Assembly: GCA_963773835.1 (NCBI GenBank) | Contig: CAVZCQ010000004.1 | Coordinates: 1,352,667-1,416,666, forward strand | Source of the DNA: JOPF136 sp963773835 | Lineage (GTDB): Bacteria > Acidobacteriota > Terriglobia > Acidiferrales > UBA7541 | Length of the DNA stretch: 64,000 bases | Direction of reading: 5' to 3' | Shown here: positions 17,851-25,895 of the stretch, piece after piece | Numbering within the stretch: the stretch's first letter is position 1 | Layout of the letters: each line of letters starts with the position of its first letter | Notes under the pieces: model-generated | Database searches by the model: none | Told to the model about the DNA's origin: nothing | The model's input: only the letters and a program-made list of their open reading frames with translations | Translations under genes and position numbers: made by a program

Positions 17851-18375
17851 ATGGCTCGCAAACCCGTGATTATCAAGAAGTACGAGAATCGCCGGCTGTA
17901 CGACACGACGAACAGCCGGTACGTCAATCAGGGCCAGGTGGCCCGTCTGATCCGTGAGGGCCACGACGTCCGGGTGCTGGACGCTGCCACCGGCGAAGAC
18001 GTGACCCGCCTGGTGCTGACCCAGATCATCGTTGAGGACGCCAAGGAGCCCGATTCGACTTTTCCCATGGACGTCCTGCGGCAAATGGTGGTCACTTCGG
18101 GCAAAGCCACCCAGGAAAACGCCTTGAAATACATGAAAGCCGTCATGGATATGTACCAGAACGCATACCGCGCTCTGGCGCCGCCGCTGAGCCCTTTCGG
18201 GTTCACACAGCCGCGCGCCGCCACTCCCGAGGCACCGTCCGGTCCCCGACAGGCGGAGACTGGCAACGCACAGGAATTGAAACAGCGCGTGGAGGAACTA
18301 GAAGCACTGGTGGCGAAACTGGCAAAGGCAAGAAGACGATCCAAGGCGAAGCCAAAGTCGCACCGAAAGCCTTGA
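17851..18375 (+). CDS. phaR: PHA synthesis regulator PhaR
   Basis: A 174-residue regulator. The N-terminal 60-residue domain is diagnostic of PhaR (RKPVIIKKYENRRLYDTTNSRYV), followed by the accumulation-regulator core (LDAATGEDVTRLVLTQIIVE). The C-terminus is a coiled, basic tail. ATG 17851 begins at the conserved MARKPV; the GTG four codons earlier is possible. PhaR binds PHA polymer and DNA, releasing phasin promoters when polymer is made. It is divergent from phasin. Confidence 0.9.
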   Translation: MARKPVIIKKYENRRLYDTTNSRYVNQGQVARLIREGHDVRVLDAATGEDVTRLVLTQIIVEDAKEPDSTFPMDVLRQMVVTSGKATQENALKYMKAVMDMYQNAYRALAPPLSPFGFTQPRAATPEAPSGPRQAETGNAQELKQRVEELEALVAKLAKARRRSKAKPKSHRKP

Positions 18376-18434
18376 CCGGACCGCTTTAGCGCGTCTCGAC
18401 CGATGTAGGCTGCCGTACTGGGGTCACACGGTTC

Positions 18435-18450
18435 AGTGACCTACGTCACC
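18435..18450. promoter_or_regulatory. CRP/FNR-like palindrome, copy 1
   Basis: AGTGA-CCTACG-TCACC, a GTGAC-n4-GTCAC palindrome. Its centre is about 41 bases upstream of the start expected from TAGGCT at 18472-18477, the spacing of a class II activator site. The next gene is the 62-residue ORF at 18559. Copies 2 and 3 are at 23046 and 25702. Confidence 0.5.
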
Positions 18451-18558
18451 AACAAAACATGGCTTCGGAGCTAGGCTGTCCATGCTGAAGGGAAACAATC
18501 GCGGCGAGGGCTGTGTGGGGGCCAGCGGTTGTTGTATGGGACGGAAGGGGGAACTTCG

Positions 18559-18747
18559 ATGAGTTTCGACAACACATTCGCAGCGCCGCTCACAGGCACA
18601 TTTGCAGGCAAGCCGTTCGTATCCTCGTATGACCTCGGCTTCGAGCATAGCCAGGAGCATTACATCGCGTTACAGTGCATGCTGGAGGACGCAGAAGAGC
18701 AGCCGGCAGTCGCTCAGGTCCCGGAGCTGGCAGCGGTAGCCTCCTAA
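18559..18747 (+). CDS. Small hypothetical protein, 62 residues
   Basis: Starts MSFDNTFAAPLTGTFAGKPF at ATG 18559 after AAGGGGGAA. It has two Cys-free halves, an aromatic N-terminus and an acidic tail (CMLEDAEEQPAVAQ). No family recognised. Support comes from its ribosome-binding site and the CRP-like palindrome upstream. It might be a small stress or granule-related protein; no function is assigned. Confidence 0.45.
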   Translation: MSFDNTFAAPLTGTFAGKPFVSSYDLGFEHSQEHYIALQCMLEDAEEQPAVAQVPELAAVAS

Positions 18748-18939
18748 TCGCCGTGAGGAACGGCCCTTTCGCCTCAGCCAACGCAGGATTTCCTTGTGCA
18801 CGCCGCTTACTTGTGGCAAGACGCCATGAAGGCCCAAGCCGCTTGGATCGATTGTCCGCGGAGAATTGAGCAAAAGCGCCATATTGAAAGCGATTCACGC
18901 TGGTGCCCGCCTTCCATAACGGTTAAGACGCGAGCGCTG

Positions 18940-19788
18940 CTAGAAGTGGAAGCCCCCACCGCAAATGAGTACTTCGCCGGTTACATAGTCGGAGAGAGGC
19001 GAACAGAAGAAGAGCACGGCCCCCGCGGCATCTTCCGGAGTGCCCAGTCTTCCCAGAGGACAGTGCTTTTTGATTGAGTCCAGCATGCTCTGCTGCACTC
19101 CAATGTGGATCTTGTGTCCTTGCATTTCTATCTCCGAATGGTCGCTGGTGAGGGGTTGCACCAGCCGAGTCTGAATCAGTCCGAAACCCACGGCGTTGAC
19201 GTTGACGTTATAACGCCCCCATTCTTTCGCCAGCGTCTTGGTCAAACCGATCACGCCTGCCTTTCCGGAACCGTAGCCGGCCTGGCCGGGATTCCCGTCG
19301 GTGCCCGCGATTGAAGTGATGTTGACGACCTTGCGCATGATCCGTTTGCCTTCTGCGATCTCACGCTTGGCCGTCTCCCGGATGTACGTCGAGGCCGCCC
19401 GCAGGATCCGGAAAGGAACCACCAGATGAATCTCCAGCATGGCTTGGAATTGCTCGTCGCTGGTTTTCTGAATTACGTTGTCCCAACTGTAGCCGGCGTT
19501 GTTCACAATAATGTCCACGGACCCGAACGCGGACAGCGTGGCCTCGATCAATTTCTCCGGGAAGGAGGGTTGGAGCAGGTCGCCGACGCAGCGCTCCGCC
19601 CGGTGCCCGGCGGCGATCAGCGCGCACCGCGTTTCGCACAGCGCCGAATCGTCCAGATCATTAACCATCACGGAGGCCCCCGATGCGGCCAGCTTGGTCG
19701 CGATCGCGCGCCCGATGCCCCGGCCGGAACCCGTCACCAGGGCAGTCTTGCCTTCAAGAGTAAAGGGCATTTCATTTGTCTCCGTCAT
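18940..19788 (-). CDS. Short-chain dehydrogenase/reductase
   Basis: A 282-residue SDR. It has the NAD(P)-binding TGSGRGIGRA, the NNAG structural motif, Ser in NITSIAG and the YGSGK catalytic pair. A C-terminal extension (KIHIGVQQSMLDSIKKHCPLGRLG) is longer than in FabG. ATG 19788 (MTETNEM) is the most likely of three starts, without a clear Shine-Dalgarno. A PhaR-type box about 210 bases upstream links it to the PHA system, where it could be a hydroxyacyl-CoA or 3-hydroxybutyrate dehydrogenase. Confidence 0.8.
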   Translation of the reverse strand: MTETNEMPFTLEGKTALVTGSGRGIGRAIATKLAASGASVMVNDLDDSALCETRCALIAAGHRAERCVGDLLQPSFPEKLIEATLSAFGSVDIIVNNAGYSWDNVIQKTSDEQFQAMLEIHLVVPFRILRAASTYIRETAKREIAEGKRIMRKVVNITSIAGTDGNPGQAGYGSGKAGVIGLTKTLAKEWGRYNVNVNAVGFGLIQTRLVQPLTSDHSEIEMQGHKIHIGVQQSMLDSIKKHCPLGRLGTPEDAAGAVLFFCSPLSDYVTGEVLICGGGFHF

Positions 19789-19996
19789 GGCATGACCACC
19801 CTGCATCGGCCGGGAGGCTGTCAACCCGGTCTGGATGCAATCCCACTGAAACTTTGCCTGGATTTAACTCGCCACCGTGGATGGGGAAAGCCGCAGAACC
19901 CGCCGCAGGAATAGCCGCGCCGCCGTTATGTCCGGGGAAAAATTGAACCGGGAATTTCACCGGGGAAATCCGCCCGTCGCCGACCGCCCGCATGCC

Positions 19997-20013
19997 ATGC
20001 TGCACTGCGGCAT
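19997..20013. promoter_or_regulatory. Second PhaR-type box ATGCTGCACTGCGGCAT
   Basis: Matches the 17779-17795 palindrome at 16 of 17 bases (one A to G). It lies in the intergene after the KS/reductase fusion and before the SDR gene on the minus strand, so it most likely controls the SDR. Confidence 0.65.
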
Positions 20014-20134
20014 CCAGGGCAGTATAGCTCTTCGCCTCGCGAAGTCAAGGCGCAAGGAGCGGGGGGTGTCCATACGATGGAGAGTGTTTCGAAGATGCAG
20101 ATTCGCGCGCCCCCTCGATGCGCACCCTCAGATG

Positions 20135-22837
20135 CTACATGTGGTAGCCGCCATTGATGTTCAACTCCTGCCCAGTGATGTAATCCGCGTCGGCGGCGAG
20201 GAACGCCGCGGCCTTGGCGATTTCCTCAGGCGAGGCGAACCGTCCCAGCGGAATCTTGGCCTTGATCTGCGCCGCGATCTCTTCGGGGATGGCGTCCACC
20301 ATTTCCGTCGAAGTGAATCCCGGCGCGATGCAGTTCGCCGTAATGTTGAATTTGGCCATCTCCAGTGCCAGCGTCTTGGTGAAAGCGATGATGCCGCCCT
20401 TGCTGGCTGAGTAGTTGGCCTGGCCAAAGGCCCCCATTTGGCCCACCACGGAGGCAATATTAATGATCCTGCCGAAACGTTGATTGATCATGGCCGGCAG
20501 AGCGGCACTGGTGCAGTAGAAAGTGCCGTTCAGGTTGACGTTGATCACCTGTGCCCAGTCGTCGTCCGTCATCTTGCGCATGCTGCGGTCCCGAGTGATG
20601 CCGGCATTGTTGACCAGGACGTCGAGGCGCTGCCATTTGTCCAGCACCTCTTTCACCACCCGTTGAGCCTCGCCCTTCTTGGAAATGTCTCCCTGGATCA
20701 GGATGCAGTCCACGCCCAGGCCGCGAATTTCCGCGGCTGCGCTCTCGGCATGGATGCTGTCAGCCCTGTAGTCCAAAGCAATACTGGCGCCGCGGCGAGC
20801 AAGCTCAATCGCGATGGCCCGTCCAATCCCCCGGGATGCGCCGGTGACCAGAGCGACCTTCCCTTTCAAGGATGCCCAAGCACTGTTTCCGTTGTTTGGA
20901 CTGCTTCCGAGACTGGCCATGACCGTATCCTCCTCCCGAGAGTTGACACTCACGATTGCAGGGTCCACGCGCATAACGGCGTATCCCCCGACCGCCCCGG
21001 CGCCAAAACCGGGGGCGAACACCCGCATGGGGCGATCAATGCGCCCTTCCCGCACCGCATCGTGAACTGCGAGCAGAATGCTTGCGGAAGAGGTGTTTCC
21101 CACTCGTTCGATGTTGAAGTAGAGTTTGTCTTCGTGGACCCCGGCGGCCTTGGAAAGGTCGGCCACCATGTTCTTGTTGGCCTGGTGGGGAACAACAATG
21201 TCAACCGCGTCCATGAGTGAGCCGCCGCCTCCGTTCGGGTGCGGCAAGGAGGTCAATTCACCGATCATCTGGACCAAATATCGCCGGGCCAGCGATTTCA
21301 CCTCGGGACCATAGACCGTGATGTTGTTGTCGAATTCGGGGTTCGGCCAGATGATCGAATTCACCTCCGCCCAGGGGCCGCCGGCGTAGGTCTGGATGAT
21401 CTCGATGTCGGAGGGAGCGCCCTTGGGCGCCGGACCAATAATCACCGCGGCCGCGCCGTCGCCGAAAATCATCCGGGAAGTGCGAACCGTGCCGATCTTG
21501 TCCGAGAACTTTTCCGCGCAAACGACCAGCACAGGCCGATCGATCTCCTGGAGGAGGCGGATAGCCTCCGCCAGACCATACGGCATTCCGGCGCAGGCGG
21601 CCACAATGTCGGACGAGTTGTGGGTCTGCATGAGCCCCAGTTCGCCCGACAGCCAAGTAGCAACCGAGGGGATAAGCCGGGTGCTGGTGCAACTGCAGAA
21701 CAGCACGGCGCCGATCTCCGCCGGTTTTCTTCCCGATTTCGCCAGGGCCTGCCGTGCCGCCAGCAGCGCCATGTGCTCGAGGTCAAGCAAGGTGTAGCCG
21801 CGGCGCTCGATCCCAGTCTTCTCCGATACTTCCGCCGCGCTCATGCGCGACCAGCAGTAGGCGTGGTTGCTGATGAGGTCTGCGTTCGTGCAGGAAATCT
21901 CTCCTTCGTAGACGGCAATGGCCTCGATCCGCGGCAGAACCCGGAAGCATTCGCTCACTTTAACCGGAGGGTACGGCCTGATCGGCTCGCTTAAGGCCAG
22001 CGTTGCGGGCAGCGCTACCCGGTGCCGGGTTTGAGGCTGCCGTGGCGCCCCCGCTTCCGAGTCTCCTTTCGCTCGCCGGATGAACTGCAGGACTTCGTTG
22101 TTCCGCGGATGATAGGCCACCACGTAGTCGTCATCGGCGAGAGCGCCCACCTCGATGCGGCTGCCCGATGCCGGATTCCAGGGGTACTGGTTGTGCAGGA
22201 TCATGCCCTGCCGCATCAGCGCTTCGAGTTCAGGTACGGGGTGAATGCAGTCAATGACATCGTCGTAGGTATAGTGGAGATAATCGCGGCCGTAATTCAC
22301 CAGCCGGTAGGTGAGATTCGCAGGATCCATAAGGATTTCAGGAACCGTGGGCTTGATGGCCCGAAGTTCGCCACCCGCGCTCGGCTTGTTGCGGAAAACA
22401 TTCAGCAGGCTTTCAAAGATCTTGTCTTCCTGCCCTTCGTCCCACATCGCGGGCAGGTCCCGGTAACCCACCTCGATCGCTGTGATGATTCCGGCCGCGT
22501 CGCGCGGCTTGAACACGGGCAGGAAAACATCCTCGCGTTGCCGCGGCAGGTCGCCCCAGCGGGTGGGGCGCTTCTCGTACATCGTGAACATGTAGCGATT
22601 TGCCCAGAAGAGATTCAATGCCACGTCGCGACAAACTTCGTAGCGGTTCCGGTAAGCCCCGGCTTGCAGCCGGCTGACAATCTCCGTTTCGGTGGGAGCC
22701 TTTTCCCCAAAGTCGCGGCGGATGACAGCCGCAAATTGTTTGAGCGATTCGAAGACGGAAAAGTCCAGTTCGGGGAAGAAGTTGCATGGAAACACCATGC
22801 GGCCATGACGGTTGATCACGAAAGGTTTCAGCAACAT
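20135..22837 (-). CDS. Ketosynthase-III / acetoacetyl-CoA reductase fusion
   Basis: A 900-residue three-part protein. Residues 1-270 match no domain I recognise. Residues 290-630 are a FabH/KAS-III-type condensing enzyme with Cys415 (AACAGMPYG), His551 (HQANKN) and Asn581 (GNTSSAS). Residues 640-900 are a FabG/PhaB-type reductase (TGASRGIGRA, Ser796, Tyr809, Lys813). It could join acetyl-CoA to malonyl-CoA and reduce the product to (R)-3-hydroxybutyryl-CoA. There is no stop between the enzymes. The linker still encodes a full Shine-Dalgarno and an ATG at 20920 for the reductase, so a separate reductase may also be made. No SD is evident at 22837; a CRP-like site lies upstream. Confidence 0.85.
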   Translation of the reverse strand: MLLKPFVINRHGRMVFPCNFFPELDFSVFESLKQFAAVIRRDFGEKAPTETEIVSRLQAGAYRNRYEVCRDVALNLFWANRYMFTMYEKRPTRWGDLPRQREDVFLPVFKPRDAAGIITAIEVGYRDLPAMWDEGQEDKIFESLLNVFRNKPSAGGELRAIKPTVPEILMDPANLTYRLVNYGRDYLHYTYDDVIDCIHPVPELEALMRQGMILHNQYPWNPASGSRIEVGALADDDYVVAYHPRNNEVLQFIRRAKGDSEAGAPRQPQTRHRVALPATLALSEPIRPYPPVKVSECFRVLPRIEAIAVYEGEISCTNADLISNHAYCWSRMSAAEVSEKTGIERRGYTLLDLEHMALLAARQALAKSGRKPAEIGAVLFCSCTSTRLIPSVATWLSGELGLMQTHNSSDIVAACAGMPYGLAEAIRLLQEIDRPVLVVCAEKFSDKIGTVRTSRMIFGDGAAAVIIGPAPKGAPSDIEIIQTYAGGPWAEVNSIIWPNPEFDNNITVYGPEVKSLARRYLVQMIGELTSLPHPNGGGGSLMDAVDIVVPHQANKNMVADLSKAAGVHEDKLYFNIERVGNTSSASILLAVHDAVREGRIDRPMRVFAPGFGAGAVGGYAVMRVDPAIVSVNSREEDTVMASLGSSPNNGNSAWASLKGKVALVTGASRGIGRAIAIELARRGASIALDYRADSIHAESAAAEIRGLGVDCILIQGDISKKGEAQRVVKEVLDKWQRLDVLVNNAGITRDRSMRKMTDDDWAQVINVNLNGTFYCTSAALPAMINQRFGRIINIASVVGQMGAFGQANYSASKGGIIAFTKTLALEMAKFNITANCIAPGFTSTEMVDAIPEEIAAQIKAKIPLGRFASPEEIAKAAAFLAADADYITGQELNINGGYHM
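20929..20937 (-). promoter_or_regulatory. Internal Shine-Dalgarno GGGAGGAGG for the reductase
   Basis: Reads GGGAGGAGG on the minus strand, eight bases before ATG 20920, inside the open fusion frame (translated as part of SREEDTV). It shows the reductase was, or still is, an independent translation start. Confidence 0.7.
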
Positions 22838-23045
22838 CGGACTTCTTCTTTCCGCCGGTCCAGCCTGGCCGTTCGGGAGAAACCGCAGCGCGAAATCGGG
22901 TCGTCGGAGCGATCGGGAACCAGGAGGTGAAAGCCGGCCTGGGCAGCTCGCGATGCCGTACCCGCCGGCTGAAAGCCTTCACCCGAAACTGCCAACAGCA
23001 TAAGAACAAGACGTGCGGCCGGACGTGACCAAAGCCACGGTCCGC

Positions 23046-23061
23046 TGTGACACAGATCACA
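23046..23061. promoter_or_regulatory. CRP-type palindrome, copy 2
   Basis: TGTGA-CACAGA-TCACA, an exact match to the classical CRP half-sites. On the minus strand a TATGCT hexamer (22997-23002) is placed so that the site centres about 60-64 bases upstream of the expected start, as in class I promoters. It would drive the ketosynthase/reductase gene. Confidence 0.6.
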
Positions 23062-23104
23062 TGACCGGTTCACGCGCGGGCGGTTCAGTCTTCCCTTCTC
23101 GCCC

Positions 23105-23479
23105 CTATTCAAACTCGACCACGATCTGTCTGGGCTTGACCGAGTCGCCCACTTTTGCTTTGACGAATCTTACTCTCGCGGGGCTTGCCGCGGCAAGGTT
23201 GTTCTCCATCTTCATGGCTTCCACTACCACGAGGATGTCCCCCGAGCACACGGACTGGCCAGGTTCGACGTTAACGCGCGCCACGATTCCGGCCACTGGG
23301 CTGCGGCACAATTTGGATTCGTCGATGTCCGTCATCCCCGGCGAGGCTGGGCCCTGGGGCGTGGGGAGCACAATCGATTGAGCGCGCTCCATCGAGGGAC
23401 CGGATGCAGAAGAGTCCTCTTCGACGGTGTCGTACTCAACTTCATAAGCCTTCCCGTCGATTACAATCTGGAGCTTCAA
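23105..23479 (-). CDS. Biotin carboxyl carrier protein of an acyl-CoA carboxylase/decarboxylase
   Basis: A 124-residue biotinyl-domain protein. The biotin lysine is Lys90 in EAMKM, inside a typical lipoyl/biotinyl fold (SPVAGIVARVNVEPGQSV, GDILVVVEAMKMEN). The start is a TTG at 23479 giving MKLQIVIDGK. The N-terminal 50 residues are a linker. It is the last gene of the module that also contains the carboxyltransferase and a small subunit. No biotin carboxylase gene is seen, so that subunit must be elsewhere or the complex is a decarboxylase or transcarboxylase. Confidence 0.85.
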   Translation of the reverse strand: MKLQIVIDGKAYEVEYDTVEEDSSASGPSMERAQSIVLPTPQGPASPGMTDIDESKLCRSPVAGIVARVNVEPGQSVCSGDILVVVEAMKMENNLAAASPARVRFVKAKVGDSVKPRQIVVEFE

Positions 23480-23525
23480 GTATGTTGTCCCTCGCCGGGA
23501 TCTTCCGGAGCCAATGGCGCGCAGC

Positions 23526-23891
23526 TTAGTCTCGAACCGCGCGCTGGTTGTGCGATGACTGTATGGCTATCCGGCCGTGGATGGCCCAGGTCGTGGCCGC
23601 GTCCGGTTTCTCCAGCAGCTTCACAGAACGGATTCGAACCTGGTGGCCCAGGAACGCGGAAAGCGTTGCAGCGATTACGGCCCTTGTCTCCGGCGGAATC
23701 TGCGTGGACTCCTGAGCGGCGCGTGGGAGTAAAGGAACCGGATCCTCAGCCCCGGCAGCCGCCATCTCAATCTTCAAGACGTCCGCCGAAGGCGCGGTGG
23801 CTGCTTTCGCGGCCAGCGCGGTCGTGGCCTGTTCGAGCTTTCGAACCGCCGCCCAGAGTGCATCGATCTGTCTCTGAAAGTCGTTGCGCAT
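23526..23891 (-). CDS. Small subunit of biotin-dependent carboxyltransferase module
   Basis: A 121-residue protein. The N-terminus is a coiled helix (QIDALWAAVRKLEQA) and the C-terminal half has VIAATLSAFLGHQVRIRSVKL and WAIHGRIAIQSSHN, typical of the small proteins that sit between carboxyltransferase and carrier genes in methylmalonyl-CoA decarboxylase-type clusters. ATG 23891 lacks a clear ribosome-binding site. Its role is probably assembly of the complex. Confidence 0.6.
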   Translation of the reverse strand: MRNDFQRQIDALWAAVRKLEQATTALAAKAATAPSADVLKIEMAAAGAEDPVPLLPRAAQESTQIPPETRAVIAATLSAFLGHQVRIRSVKLLEKPDAATTWAIHGRIAIQSSHNQRAVRD

Positions 23892-23986
23892 GGGGCCGGA
23901 GACTCACGCCAGCATACACCAACATGCCAGCACCAGGACACATCCTGCGGCCACGACTGGAAGCATCGAGCGCCTCCCGGTGGGTC

Positions 23987-25582
23987 TCAGAGCGGAATCA
24001 AGCCATGCTTCTTGGGTGGGCGAAATTCTCGCTTCGTGTGCAGGGCATCGAGACAGCGCGCCAGATACCTTCTGGTCTTGGCCGGCTCGATGACGTCGTC
24101 CACCAATTGGCGGCTCGCAGCAACATACGGGTTCGCGAACGTGCTGCGATACTGTTCAATGAGTTCCAGGCGCCGGCGCGCCTTGTCTCCGGCGGCATCA
24201 ATTTCGCGACGAAAGACAATTTCTACGGCGCCTTCCGCGCCCATCACCGCAATTTCAGCGGTGGGCCAGGCTACCACCCGGTCCGCACCCAGATTCTTGC
24301 AGCACATGGCGATGTAGGCTCCGCCGTAGGCTTTGCGCAGCACCACGGTGATTTTCGGAACGGTGGCGGCGGAGTACGCAAAAAGGATCTTGGCACCGTG
24401 GCGGATGATGCCGCCGTATTCCTGATCGACTCCCGGCAGGAAGCCCGGCGTATCCACAAAGGTCACCAAGGGAATGTTGAACACATTGCAGAAGCGAACG
24501 AACCATGCCACTTTGTCGGACGAGTCGATATCCAGCACCCCGGCCATCACCCAGGGTTGATTCGCGACGATCCCCACGGGACGGCCCTGAATGCGGCCGA
24601 GTCCAATGACCACATGGGCGGCGAAGCCCGGCTGAATTTCGAATAAGTCCTGAGAATCCAGCACTCGCGTGATCACTTTTCGTACGTCGTAGGCGACCTT
24701 CGGCTCCACAGGGATTACGCCGTTCAATTCAGGATCGTCGTCAATGCCCTGGCTGCAAGGCAGCCGGGGAGGATCTTCCAGGTTGTTGGAAGGCAAGAAG
24801 CTCAGCACCCGCCGGCAGAGAGCCAGAGCACCAGCATCGTCTTCGGCGATGAGGTGAACCACGCCCGACCGGTTCATCTGCGCAGCCGGACCGCCCAATT
24901 CCTCGGGAGTGACAATTTCCCCCGTCACTTGCCGGATGACCTGCGGCCCGGTGATGAACAACTGCGCTCGCTTGGTTTGAATAATAAAATCGGTCAGCGC
25001 GGGGCTGTAAGCCGCTCCCCCCGCGCACGGACCGCAAATGATGGAAATCTGAGGAACAGTTCCCGACAGCATGACGTTGTGGTAAAACACGCGCGCATAG
25101 CCGGCCAGGCTGTCGATTCCTTCCTGCACTCGCGCCCCGCCGGAGTCGTTGATGAACACGAATGGGCTGCCGGTCTTCAGAGAAAGCTGCATCATCTCGA
25201 CGATCTTGCTGCAGTGGGCTTCGCCCGCCGCGCCGCCGGCGACGGTGAAGTCCTGGCTGGCCAGATGCACCAGACGGCCATCAATCGTTGCGCATCCCGT
25301 GATCACTCCGTCGGCCGGAAGTTCCTTTTCCGACATGCCGAAGTAGGTGGCGCGGTGTTTGGCGAACAATCCGACTTCCTGAAAACTGCCGGGATCCACC
25401 AGCCCTTCCAGGCGCTCGCGTGCCGTGAGCTTGCCTGAGGCACGCTGTTTGTCGAGCCGCAGTTGGCCGCCGCCCTGTTCGATCTCCCTCTTCTTTGCGT
25501 GAAGTTCGGCGATCTTGTCCTGAGGGGTCGCCTGCTTGTTCACGAGTTTCGGATCCGTGGCCGAAACCGGCTTTGTCGCCAT
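23987..25582 (-). CDS. Acyl-CoA carboxyltransferase subunit (PccB/MmdA type)
   Basis: A 531-residue carboxyltransferase. Seen: an N-terminal Lys/Glu-rich helix, the ARERLEGLVDPGSFQE start of the domain, GGAAGEAHCSKI, the oxyanion-type FINDSGGARVQEG and GPCAGGAAYSPALTD, and FVDTPGFLPGVDQEYGGIIRHGAK in the C-terminal half. It transfers CO2 between biotin and acetyl-, propionyl- or methylmalonyl-CoA. AGGAGG lies seven bases before the ATG. It heads the operon with the small subunit and carrier, and a CRP-like site lies 120 bases upstream. Acceptor preference cannot be fixed from sequence. Confidence 0.88.
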   Translation of the reverse strand: MATKPVSATDPKLVNKQATPQDKIAELHAKKREIEQGGGQLRLDKQRASGKLTARERLEGLVDPGSFQEVGLFAKHRATYFGMSEKELPADGVITGCATIDGRLVHLASQDFTVAGGAAGEAHCSKIVEMMQLSLKTGSPFVFINDSGGARVQEGIDSLAGYARVFYHNVMLSGTVPQISIICGPCAGGAAYSPALTDFIIQTKRAQLFITGPQVIRQVTGEIVTPEELGGPAAQMNRSGVVHLIAEDDAGALALCRRVLSFLPSNNLEDPPRLPCSQGIDDDPELNGVIPVEPKVAYDVRKVITRVLDSQDLFEIQPGFAAHVVIGLGRIQGRPVGIVANQPWVMAGVLDIDSSDKVAWFVRFCNVFNIPLVTFVDTPGFLPGVDQEYGGIIRHGAKILFAYSAATVPKITVVLRKAYGGAYIAMCCKNLGADRVVAWPTAEIAVMGAEGAVEIVFRREIDAAGDKARRRLELIEQYRSTFANPYVAASRQLVDDVIEPAKTRRYLARCLDALHTKREFRPPKKHGLIPL

Positions 25583-25895
25583 GTCGAGCCTCCTGGGAGA
25601 ACGCGCCTAAATGTCTCGCCGACGGGCGGGGCGCAGCAGACCCTGGGTCAATTGCGCCGGGAAGGCACCGGAAGATACCCTGCACAACTTTACCACGCAT
25701 CGGTGACCTAAATCACAGGCCCCTCTGACCGGACGCTCAGATTCGGTGCGAGTCACGTGGTTCGCTCGTTCGCCATTTAGTGGCGAAATGCCATCCCCTC
25801 CCGAGGGAAGAAAACCCCGCCCTCGCCCACACGCGCTCCCATCGACGGGCTGACGTGCGTGTCGCCGATACACGGGTGACGGCGCAGCAGATGTT
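25583..25895. other. Intergenic region, 313 bp
   Basis: Between the carboxyltransferase start and the kinase stop. It holds the third CRP-like palindrome and a possible minus-strand TATCTT (25672-25677). Nothing else is evident in 25718-25895. Confidence 0.5.
25702..25717. promoter_or_regulatory. CRP-like palindrome, copy 3
   Basis: GGTGA-CCTAAA-TCACA, core GTGAC-n4-ATCAC. TATCTT on the minus strand puts the centre about 44 bases upstream of the start. It would serve the carboxylase operon. Confidence 0.5.

Noticed and set aside
23105..25582. Complete acetyl-CoA carboxylase locus
   Set aside because: No biotin carboxylase gene is present, so the complex cannot be called complete from this window.
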